Below, one piece after another: positions 17,870 to 26,000 of a DNA stretch of 64,000 nucleotides (its first letter is position 1; the number at the start of each line of letters is the position of its first letter). A program made the translations under genes and the position numbers. The stretch is from contig NZ_CP092487.1 of NCBI RefSeq assembly GCF_022429565.1, forward strand, positions 1,816,001-1,880,000, in the 5' to 3' direction. The DNA is from Lutibacter sp. A64 (GTDB lineage Bacteria; Bacteroidota; Bacteroidia; Flavobacteriales; Flavobacteriaceae). The notes beneath the pieces were generated by a model. It saw only the letters and a list, made by a program, of their open reading frames with translations. It ran no database searches and was not told where the DNA came from.

Positions 17870-18527
17870 TAAACCATCATTAGAAAAGAAAAAATCATAT
17901 AAAGATTATTTAGACAAGACATTTATTGAAGAACTTAACTATAAAATTTGGTCTACGAAAGGAAGCCGATTTAATGCGAATAAAAGACTTCTAAAAATTG
18001 CAGATTTATCTAATTTATGTACAAGTATGTTATCGGTTTATCTGATAGCAGTTGGACTTTTATCAGTTTATAACATCTACTCGACTGAAAATATTGATGA
18101 AAATCTAATTGCATATTCAATAACTTGTTTATCAATTCTACTTTTAGTTTTTGGACAAATAGAAAACGCTAAAGATTTTAGCACCAAAGCAAAACAATTC
18201 CATAATTGCGGACTTGAACTTTCAAGTTTATATAATGACTTGCGGATTTTTAAAACTCTGACTGACAAACCAAATCTGAAAGAAAAGAAAGATTTTGCGG
18301 AAAAAATATCTAGAAAGTATGAACGGATTTTGGAAAGACACGAAAATCATCATCCAATTGACCATAATATGTTTAAAGCAACTAAAGCGGAATATCACGA
18401 ATTGAGTGATTGGTCTGTTTTTAAGATTAAAGCTGATTACTATTTAAAGACAAGTCTGATTTATCACGTTTTAATAATTTTACCGCCAATAATTATAATT
18501 GGATTAATGATAAAAAACGTGTGGTAA
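17859..18527 (+). CDS. SLATT-domain membrane protein
   Basis: A 222-residue protein fitting the SLATT (SMODS/SLOG-associating two-TM effector) layout: an N-terminal helix (YLDKTFIEELNYKIWSTKGS), two membrane segments (about residues 55-72 and 84-100), a helical part with KAKQFHNCGLELSSLYNDLR and ERILERHENHHPID, and a third hydrophobic segment near 200-218. SLATT proteins are proposed pore-forming defence effectors triggered by nucleotide signals. A stop at 17850 in this frame leaves TTG at 17859 as the only suitable start. No nucleotide cyclase is adjacent; the SLOG gene is 2 kb upstream in another unit. Confidence 0.75.
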   Translation: MKNNKPSLEKKKSYKDYLDKTFIEELNYKIWSTKGSRFNANKRLLKIADLSNLCTSMLSVYLIAVGLLSVYNIYSTENIDENLIAYSITCLSILLLVFGQIENAKDFSTKAKQFHNCGLELSSLYNDLRIFKTLTDKPNLKEKKDFAEKISRKYERILERHENHHPIDHNMFKATKAEYHELSDWSVFKIKADYYLKTSLIYHVLIILPPIIIIGLMIKNVW

Positions 18528-18656
18528 CTCCGTGTATAATTAATTACAAGGTTCTAGCCTACTTACGAAAGTCCTCTCGGACTTTCTATCTGTGATTTAT
18601 TTGCTAACTTTAGTGCTTAAACCACGCAACTAACCATACATAAACACGTTAGCCAC
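18519..18656. repeat. attC-like site 5
   Basis: An imperfect palindrome with left core GTGTGGTAACTCCGTGTATA, an inner hairpin GAAAGTCC-TCTC-GGACTTTC and right arm CATACATAAACACGTTAGCC. It begins within the last codons of the SLATT gene. The right core GTTAGCCAC (18648-18656) is complementary at 8 of 9 positions to GTGGCTAAA at 20310, the end of the next unit. Confidence 0.55.
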
Positions 18657-18673
18657 AAGCCGAAAAGAAAAAA

Positions 18674-19288
18674 ATGACTATAAAAAAAACAAATAATTTA
18701 GAAAGTAGAGCACAGTTTTCTTTGTTTGTAACTTCATATTTGCCATTATTTATATTGATAATATTCAAACAATTTTATATAAATTTTTCAGATTTAGTTT
18801 GGGGTGGATTTACTTTTAATTCAATTAATAATTTTATTGAAAAATTTGGTTTATCAGCAATCCTGATAGTTATTGGAGCTTATGGTTATTGGGGAGCTCA
18901 ATTGACTTTTTCAAATATCGATAAAGCTTCAAATAATGGTTTTCCATCGGTTGTAACAAATATCAAAAATAAAAATAGTGAAGCGATTAGTTACATCGCA
19001 ACTTACATTATTCCTTTTGCATTTCAAAAATTTGATTCTTGGTTTGAATTAATTTCTGTACTATTTATTATAATAATTATTTATAGAATTTATATAAATT
19101 CTTCACTATTACTAATAAATCCCGTTATGAATTTAAAATATGCCATTTTTGACTTTGAATTTGAGGAGAACGGAAAAATCAAAAACGGAATGATAATTAC
19201 AAAAAATAAATATTTACAAGAAGACGATAGTGTTAAACTATACCAAATCGGAAACAAAATGTATTACTCAAAAAATATTGCAAAATGA
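18674..19288 (+). CDS. KwaA-like four-TM membrane protein
   Basis: A 204-residue protein with about four membrane segments (residues 14-32, 59-75, 105-117, 123-145), including YIATYIIPF, a pattern I associate with KwaA. A soluble C-terminal ~55-residue part follows (FDFEFEENGKIKNGMIITKN). In Kiwa phage defence, KwaA is a membrane sensor and KwaB the partner. Size, topology, gene order and the 4 bp overlap with the next gene fit. The assignment rests mostly on the partner and on topology; another two-gene membrane defence system is possible. Confidence 0.55.
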   Translation: MTIKKTNNLESRAQFSLFVTSYLPLFILIIFKQFYINFSDLVWGGFTFNSINNFIEKFGLSAILIVIGAYGYWGAQLTFSNIDKASNNGFPSVVTNIKNKNSEAISYIATYIIPFAFQKFDSWFELISVLFIIIIIYRIYINSSLLLINPVMNLKYAIFDFEFEENGKIKNGMIITKNKYLQEDDSVKLYQIGNKMYYSKNIAK

Positions 19289-20304
19289 TAGAAACTTTTT
19301 TAGAAAAAATTGAAGAATTACCCGTTGAAAATTCTCACTTATACTTTATAACAAGAGTCTTAAAACCAAATATTAAAAAAAGAGACAAAGTATTAGATAA
19401 ATATGATTTTCAAATCTACCAAGTTGATGTAGATAATGAAATTCAAAACCATTTACACAGCTTAACTGTTAGACAATTAAACTATATTAACAGAAAAAAA
19501 TTAGAGACTACAGAATATGAGGCAATATCTGATGACACTCATCAAATATTCACTTATGACACTACGAATAAAGCAATGTCATTTACAAATATTGTTGAAA
19601 ATCGTCTTTCAAATAAATCTGAAATTCCAAAAATTGATAATTTAACTGATATTGTTTCTACTCAAGAACTTTGGGCTTATTCAGTTGGTTTTTTTGATAG
19701 TGAAAACAAATGGATTTATTCTTTTAGAAAAATTCTAAGAGGAAAAGTGGCAATAGATGAAGAAGAAAATTCTAAGAGAAAATTTTTAGGGTCATTTAGA
19801 ACTAAATTTAACACGCAAAGTAGTAAACTTGAATTACTAAAAGGTGAAACTATAACACTTGATGAAAAAATAGATTGTTTATTTTTTAATGATATATTTT
19901 ATATATTTCAAAAAACACAATTCGAACAAATAACTTGTTTAACAGAAGAATTTAAAGATCACGCTGAAAAAGTAGCAAATGAATTACTCGAAACAAATAT
20001 GTTTGAGGGTATGGAATTATTAAAAACACAGATTAAAGAAACTCCTGCGATTCATAAAAAATTGGTAAGATTAAAAAAGACAAACAACTATAACAATCTT
20101 AATGAAAATTCATTAGATAGGATGATTGATATTGCTCATAAATATGGAGGAATATTAAAAAAGAAAGGTGGTAAACTGTTAATTGAAAATGAAACAGATA
20201 TTGATTTAACAATCAAGGTCTTAGTTGATTTCTACAAAAAGGGTGAGTTTTCGGGAAAACCATATGGAACATTTAGCGGAAAAGAATTAGTAGAAAAAGC
20301 ATAA
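19285..20304 (+). CDS. KwaB-like protein (DUF4868-like)
   Basis: A 339-residue soluble protein. The block ITLDEKIDCLFFNDIFYIFQ followed by KTQFEQI (residues 190-216) resembles the core of DUF4868, the domain of KwaB in Kiwa defence. Before it lies a region with LWAYSVGFFDSENKWIYSFR, after it a helical C terminus ending KPYGTFSGKELVEKA. KwaB binds DNA and limits phage replication or transcription in the known system. The start overlaps the upstream membrane gene by 4 bp (ATGA). Both genes sit within one unit bounded by attC-like sites 5 and 6. Confidence 0.65.
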   Translation: MIETFLEKIEELPVENSHLYFITRVLKPNIKKRDKVLDKYDFQIYQVDVDNEIQNHLHSLTVRQLNYINRKKLETTEYEAISDDTHQIFTYDTTNKAMSFTNIVENRLSNKSEIPKIDNLTDIVSTQELWAYSVGFFDSENKWIYSFRKILRGKVAIDEEENSKRKFLGSFRTKFNTQSSKLELLKGETITLDEKIDCLFFNDIFYIFQKTQFEQITCLTEEFKDHAEKVANELLETNMFEGMELLKTQIKETPAIHKKLVRLKKTNNYNNLNENSLDRMIDIAHKYGGILKKKGGKLLIENETDIDLTIKVLVDFYKKGEFSGKPYGTFSGKELVEKA

Positions 20305-20309
20305 TGCCA

Positions 20310-20442
20310 GTGGCTAAAAATGCATATAAAAATAGGTAAATTATTGTAAATATGATATTTACGACACAAAAATACATTAATTTTAAGCATCTGAAAAGTG
20401 CGTTTTCAAACCCGCTACTTTTCATATTCTAACCCGTTAAAA
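20310..20442. repeat. attC-like site 6
   Basis: Left core GTGGCTAAAAATGCATATAAAAATAG begins 6 bp after the kwaB-like stop. A right arm CTACTTTTCATATTCTAACCCGTTAAA (about 20415-20442) is partly complementary. The left core matches the unit start at 18648. This is the last site seen in the array. Confidence 0.45.
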
Positions 20443-20443
20443 A

Positions 20444-20471
20444 AAAGCCTGGCTAAAAATAGCTAGGCTTT
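20444..20471. terminator. Bidirectional terminator hairpin
   Basis: AAAGCCTGGCTA pairs with TAGCTAGGCTTT (11 of 12), flanked by A-runs on the left and T-runs on the right. It separates the kwa-like pair from the convergent minus-strand module. Confidence 0.65.
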
Positions 20472-20643
20472 ATTTTTTAGAAAACAACTTCCGCAACAAA
20501 CAAGAAACAATAAAACTTACAACCGCTCCAATAACAGCCATAACAACGGTAAAAACCACATCGTGTATGCTAATATTAAATAGAGTGGAAAGCAACGTAC
20601 CTCCCACAACCCCAGAGCGTACTTGTATATTTGTATTATTCAT
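20470..20643 (-). CDS. Small single-TM protein
   Basis: A 57-residue protein (MNNTNIQVRSGVVGGTLLST ... KLFSKK) with one hydrophobic segment at about residues 28-48 and a basic C terminus. It is the last gene of a same-strand series of four, 9 bp after its neighbour, and its stop lies in the terminator. Short length and one membrane helix would suit a holin-like or membrane-anchoring role, but nothing proves it. Confidence 0.55.
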   Translation of the reverse strand: MNNTNIQVRSGVVGGTLLSTLFNISIHDVVFTVVMAVIGAVVSFIVSCLLRKLFSKK

Positions 20644-20652
20644 CACTTCGTC

Positions 20653-20940
20653 TTAGTCAAGGTCTTTGTCTTCGTTTTTGTTTAAGTTTTCGTCTAAGTC
20701 TTTGTCTTCGTTTAAGTCTTTGTCAAGGACCTCGTCATTATCAGAAACCACCGCCTGACTCACCGCAGTTGCCACCGTTCCGGCAACCGTTAAATAAGTG
20801 GCAATAGTTACAATAATTGCAGGCATAGCAACTGGTGCTGCAATAATAGCACCACCAGTAGCGGCCAATGCAATACCTATATTTCTAAGCTTTTTAAAAA
20901 AGCTTGGCGTTGTTGTTTTATAACGTTCAGTAATTTTCAT
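20653..20940 (-). CDS. Small membrane protein with acidic repeat tail
   Basis: A 95-residue protein: a basic N terminus (MKITERYKTTTPSFFKKLRN), two adjoining hydrophobic Ala/Gly-rich segments (residues ~20-60) and an acidic tail of Asp/Glu/Leu repeats (DKDLNEDKDLDENLNKNEDK). The tail is encoded by a small DNA repeat of about 18-24 bp (gtctttgtcttcgttt), so its length probably varies between strains. I recall similar small proteins beside DUF5675 genes in flavobacteria. A holin-like role is possible but unproved. Confidence 0.6.
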   Translation of the reverse strand: MKITERYKTTTPSFFKKLRNIGIALAATGGAIIAAPVAMPAIIVTIATYLTVAGTVATAVSQAVVSDNDEVLDKDLNEDKDLDENLNKNEDKDLD

Positions 20941-20952
20941 AATAGATGTTTT

Positions 20953-21348
20953 TTAAGATTTAATGTTAAGTGTTACTTTTTCTTTTCGTTCAAATGCCTG
21001 ATGGCAATACGAAAGTATTTTTTGAAACAAGGGCCTTGAATACAATCCCTTTCCAATACCGTTGAGGTGTCCTACAGGAGCCAAACAACCTTTTAATTCT
21101 GTTCGTGCATCATTGGCAGGATGAATCAATATCAAGCTTCTGCCAGGAACATTTTCAAGTTGTAAATGATGTTTAAACTTTTCAGAAAATCTCGGTTTCA
21201 AAATATATTCACCTTCTGGAATACAGGAAACTTGTTTCTTATTTTCAAACCAAGGCAATTCAATCACAAAACCCATAAAATGGTTTTTGTAAAAGAGGGC
21301 ACCATTGGTACCCTCTTTAAAATAGGTTCTATGCAGTAAAAACTCCAT
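20953..21348 (-). CDS. DUF5675 family protein
   Basis: A 131-residue protein with the DUF5675 blocks: FLLHRTYFKEGTNGALFY at the start, CIPEGEYILKPRFSEKFKHH, then VPGRSLILIHPANDARTELKG with a conserved HPAN and a Cys in KGCLAPV, and SRPLFQKIL. The biochemical function is not established; members are often found in phages and phage-like islands. The start ATG overlaps the stop of the upstream gene (21348), so the two are coupled. Confidence 0.8.
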   Translation of the reverse strand: MEFLLHRTYFKEGTNGALFYKNHFMGFVIELPWFENKKQVSCIPEGEYILKPRFSEKFKHHLQLENVPGRSLILIHPANDARTELKGCLAPVGHLNGIGKGLYSRPLFQKILSYCHQAFERKEKVTLNIKS

Positions 21349-22103
21349 TAAGCCTGATCAACTTCAATAACAGATAAAGCATTGTAAGAACCGTTTTTCA
21401 ACGGATACATTTGCCCATTTACCTCTTGATAAAACTCAACACCCAATACAATAACAACTGGGTTTGTTGAATTTGCAGGTACCGTAGTTGCTAAACTAAT
21501 AGCAGCTCCCATTGTACTGTCATAAGGTAAAACAGCAGTCTCATCATTTTCAAAAGCTGAGGTTTCTCCTGCAAAATCCAATTCAGCAGCACCAGTCACT
21601 ACTTTAAAATGCGTAGTTCCTGAAGGTGCAGCAATACGAATAGCAGGAGCAAAAGCTGCAATATCAACTACAACATCACCCAAAGCTCTGTCATAACTTG
21701 CAGTGTAAGGAGCAAACAAAGTTGCACCTAGCTTTCCGTTCGTATTAAAATCAAAGCCCTTTAAAAGACTTAAATCACCATCTTCAATGGTTCTTAAACC
21801 TCTTTCGTTGGTAGCATCTGTTTTTACCACTTTCAATAAGTCAGTAGTCAATCTACTAACCACTCTTTTGTCCTTTGCATTTTGCAACAACACACGAATC
21901 GCATTACGTAATACTTTACCACCTTTACCAGCTCTTCCAAATTCAGAACCGTTTTCACGCGTTCTTTGAAACGCAGGATCATTTTTAATTCGTGATGCAT
22001 CCACACCACCTTTTTCACGGGCCAAATGCCCATCACTTGTTTTGTAAAAAGAAATATCTCCGATAGTTCCTTTTAACTTAATAATGCCGTTTTGTCTAGC
22101 CAT
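21348..22103 (-). CDS. Conserved flavobacterial protein of unknown function
   Basis: A 251-residue protein with no signal peptide or membrane segment. The N-terminal ~80 residues are basic and Gly-rich (GIIKLKGTIGDISFYKTSDG, then FGRAGKGGKVLRNAIRVLL); the C-terminal half reads as a beta-rich domain with Ala/Thr/Val strands (LGDVVVDIAAFAPAIRIAAP). I recall similar proteins in flavobacterial islands but no function. It is the first gene of the four-gene module and would be made in the largest amount if the promoter is upstream. Confidence 0.65.
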   Translation of the reverse strand: MARQNGIIKLKGTIGDISFYKTSDGHLAREKGGVDASRIKNDPAFQRTRENGSEFGRAGKGGKVLRNAIRVLLQNAKDKRVVSRLTTDLLKVVKTDATNERGLRTIEDGDLSLLKGFDFNTNGKLGATLFAPYTASYDRALGDVVVDIAAFAPAIRIAAPSGTTHFKVVTGAAELDFAGETSAFENDETAVLPYDSTMGAAISLATTVPANSTNPVVIVLGVEFYQEVNGQMYPLKNGSYNALSVIEVDQA

Positions 22104-22255
22104 AATTATATAAAATTTTTAATTCTCAACAAATGAAGTTATATTTATAAAAGAATTAAAAAACAAGTATCCATTCATTCCGAAACCCGTTTTTTCTTCC
22201 GAATTAGGTGTATAGATAAAGCATAGATACTCCTAGGGTAAAGTATGGATAGTGT

Positions 22256-22468
22256 ATGAAAACAATGAAAATAGTAAGAGCTTGCATATACCCAAAAGAC
22301 ATTCAGTGCATCACTGGTAGAAGTGAACGCTATGGTCGTAAGCTCCTAAATAAAATTAAAGATCACTTCGGGAAACAAAAGCACCAGTTTATTACTTCAG
22401 AAGAATTTGCAGAATACAGTGGTATTGATCTAGAAATTGTAAATGAATATTTACAAAAAGTATCATAG
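22256..22468 (+). CDS. Small conserved protein, possible DNA binder
   Basis: A 70-residue basic protein: MKIVRACIYPKDIQCITGRS, ERYGRKLLNKIKDHFGK, then a C-terminal helical part FITSEEFAEYSGIDLEIVNE. The two short helices suggest a helix-turn-helix-like fold. It is divergent from the four-gene module, 152 bp away, so it may regulate it. Homologous small proteins are common in flavobacteria. No function is known to me. Confidence 0.6.
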   Translation: MKTMKIVRACIYPKDIQCITGRSERYGRKLLNKIKDHFGKQKHQFITSEEFAEYSGIDLEIVNEYLQKVS

Positions 22469-22635
22469 TATTTAATGCTATTTGTGTTTATTTAATGATG
22501 ATAAAATTGTATATTTGATATTAAGATTGAAAGTTAAAACCAATCAATGGATATCAAAGGTTAGGTCAACAAATCGGTCAACAAAATATACAAGGAGCAG
22601 GAATTCCCTTATAAAATAAGGCACTCAACTGATAA

Positions 22636-22658
22636 GTTTGAATCCTGTCGAGGTCACA
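22636..22658 (+). other. tRNA-3'-end-like sequence, possible attachment site remnant
   Basis: GTTTGAATCCTGTCGAGGTC resembles the T-arm and acceptor 3' half of a tRNA, but no cloverleaf can be formed with the upstream sequence. Such fragments are left by elements that integrate into tRNA genes. The rest of 22469-22954 has no gene; it contains two GGTCAACAAA direct repeats (about 22563-22586). Confidence 0.35.
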
Positions 22659-22662
22659 ATTC

Positions 22663-22701
22663 AAAAAAGCAACTATCTAACATACAGGTAGTTGCTTTTT
22701 T
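22663..22701. terminator. Terminator hairpin
   Basis: AAAAAAGCAACTA pairs with TAGTTGCTTTTTT around a short loop, followed by further T residues. Confidence 0.65.
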
Positions 22702-22954
22702 ATTTAATCCACCCTCTCCCCTTTTAACCAACTAAGAATCTTTCTTTTTATTAACCTATTTACTATTTTAAAATAAATTGTAAAAATCTTAACTTATAGA
22801 AACTTTTATTAATTTACTGATTTAAACATTAAATAAATAGTAGTTATTAAAAATTAACCATCAGAAAATCTACCATTTATTTTAGCTAAAAATAAAATTT
22901 CAGATAACCTATAATCAAATTTGTAAATCAATTAGCCGCATTAATAACATCATA

Positions 22955-23040
22955 TTTAATTCAAAAAATAATTGTATTTTAGACATTTATTTACCCTTTT
23001 AATTCAAAAAATAATTGTATTTTAGACATTTATTTACCCT
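22955..23040 (+). repeat. Perfect 43 bp tandem duplication upstream of beta-galactosidase
   Basis: Two identical 43 bp units (22955-22997 and 22998-23040), each containing ATAATTGTATTTTAGAC. They end 36 bp before the beta-galactosidase start, so they cover the likely promoter or regulator-binding region. Confidence 0.85.
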
Positions 23041-23076
23041 AAAAAAATTAAAATAACTGAAACTAAACTAAATCTA

Positions 23077-26000
23077 ATGAAAAAAACAACTAAACTCCTA
23101 CTATTTCTCTTAGTTACACTAAACTCATTTGGACAACAAAAAGCCCCTATTACGGACTACAAATATTATATTGAAAATGAAACTGTAATCAGTGAAAACA
23201 AATTAGATGCACGTGCTTCTTTCACCTCATATTCTAATTACAAAGATGCTTTAAACGAAAATATATCCAATACTTATTTTCAGTTATTAGATGGTGATTG
23301 GAAATTTAATTGGGTAAAATCTCCAAAAGATAGACCTACAACTTTTATGAATCCTTCAGAAAATATTTCTGATTGGAATACCATTAAAGTTCCTTCAAAT
23401 TGGGAAGTTGAAGGTTATGGAACCCCTATTTATGTAAATCATCAATATGAATTTGCAGATCACAAAGCTATGGTTGCAGATGATATGGAATTAATAGATG
23501 GTATTTACCCTGCTGACCCAGGAAATGTTCCAAACAGTTATAACCCTGTTGGTTCTTATAGAAGAGATTTCACTGTTGATGCTAATTGGAACGATAAAGA
23601 AGTTTTTTTACAGATTGGAGCTATGAAATCGGGTGGATTTGTTTGGTTAAACGGACAATATATCGGATATTCTCAAGGAAGTAAATTACCTGCAGAATTT
23701 AATATTTCTAAAGCTTTAAAACCTGGGAAAAACACTATTGCTATTCAAATTTTTAGATGGACAGATGGTAGTTATTTAGAATGTCAAGACTTTTGGAGAA
23801 TTAGCGGTATAGAACGAAGTGTTTATATTTATGCGCAACCAAAAGTAAGAATTAATGATTTTGAAGTTGCTTCAACATTAGATAAAGCCTATGAAAATGG
23901 TTTACTTGACCTAACAGTTTCTTTAAAAAATCATTTTTTAAAAAAGCAAAACATACAAGTTAGCTATCAATTATTAGATGAAAATCAACAAATAATTACT
24001 TCAGAGAATGTAAAAACTTCAGTAAATGCTTCTAGTAACAATCAAGTAAATTTTAAAGCTGAAATTCCACAAGTAAAACAATGGAGCGCAGAACATCCAA
24101 ACCTATATACTTTAATTTTAGAATTAAAAGATAAAAAAGGGAAGGTTTTAGAAGTAATTCCTACTAAAATTGGATTTAGATCTGTTGAAATTAAAAACGG
24201 ATTGCTTTTAGTAAACGGCCAACGTATTACTTTAAAAGGTGTAAATACTCAGGAAGCCAATCCTGAAACCGGACATGTTGTACCTGAAGAACAAATAATA
24301 AAAGACATTAAACTTTGGAAAGAAAATAACATTAATGCAGTACGTTTAAGCCATTACCCTCAACAACGAAGATTTTACGAATTATGTGATATTTATGGAA
24401 TATATGTTGTTGATGAAGCAAATATAGAATCGCACGGAATGTACTACGGAAAACACTCTCTAGCAAAAAAAGAAAGCTGGGAATTAGCCCATGTCGACAG
24501 AATGGTTAGAATGGTAAAACGCGATAAAAACCATCCTTCAGTAATTATTTGGTCTATGGGTAATGAAGCTGGAAATGGAGTGAACTTTTTTGCTGGATAC
24601 GATGCTATTAAAGCTTCTGATAAAACTAAACGACCTGTACAATACGAACGACCATATAAAGACTACGATGGTAGTTTATTTGACATGGATACTAACACAG
24701 ATATAATTGTACCACAATACCCATCTCCTGCAACTTTTGAAGCCATTGGAAAATCTAAAACAGACAGACCTTTTATTCCAAGTGAATATGCTCATGCAAT
24801 GGGAAATAGCACAGGTAACTTTCAAGATTATTGGGATATTATTGAACAATACGACAATTTACAAGGTGGTTTTATTTGGGATTGGGTAGATCAATCTATA
24901 TGGAAAACTAATGAGAAAGGAGAGCGTTATTATGCTTATGGTGGAGATTATGGTGAAAATATGCCTTCAGATGACACCTTTTTAAATAATGGAATTGTTT
25001 TTCCAGATCGTACTCCACAACCTGGTTTATATGAAGTAAAAAAAGCACACGAATTTATTAATTTCAAAAATAAAGGAATTAATAAACACAACGAAATAAG
25101 AATATTAGTAGAAAACCTATACGATTTTACAAACTTAGATCAATTTAACATTAGTGCACAGATTAAAGCTGATGGTACTATTTTAAAATCTATAAATATT
25201 GGTAGCATTCCTGTTGAAACTCATACAGGAAAGCTTATTAGAATAAGTTTAAATGGTGTAGATTATAAAGAAAATACCGAATATTTTGTTGAAATTTCAG
25301 CAACTACAAAAGAAACTTGGAGCCTACTTCCTGCTGGGTTTGAAGTTGCACATGAGCAAATTATGTTAACAAATAAATTCAAACAAAATACTAAGGAAGT
25401 TTATTCAAACAATACACTTACTGTTAAAGATTCTGATGGAAATTTAACTATTTCTAATGAAGATGTTACCATTATTTTTAATAAAGAAAATGGAATTATT
25501 ACATCTTACACATACAAAGGTAACCAACTTATAAAAGATGGTAATGGTCCAAAACCAAACTTTTGGCGTGCACCAACAGACAATGATTTTGGTAATAGAA
25601 TGCAAGCAAACAATATTGAATGGAAAAAAGCGTCATTATTTGCCAAAGTAACAAATTTTGAAACTTCAAAAGGAGCTAATAATAGTATTAAAGTTACAAT
25701 AGATTATAAGCTTCCTGGAGTTGAAACTACTTTTAATTCGTCTTATGCTATAAATGGTGATGGAGTTATTTTAGTTGACAATACCTTAAATGAAACAACT
25801 TACAAAGGAGATATTCCACGTATAGGAATGCGTATGCAATTACCAAAAAAATATGAAAATATGAATTATTACGGTCGTGGCCCTTGGGAAAACTATATAG
25901 ATAGAAAAGCATCTGCATTTATAGATTTATATAGCTCTAAAGTAAAAGATCAATACGTTCCATACATTCGCCCACAAGAAAATGGATATAAAACAGATGT

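Noticed and set aside
20653..20740. CRISPR-like repeats
   Set aside because: The short repeats lie in frame inside a gene, are imperfect and have no spacers.
22636..22658. Complete tRNA gene
   Set aside because: Only a T-arm/acceptor-like 3' piece can be recognised; no anticodon or D-arm fits upstream.
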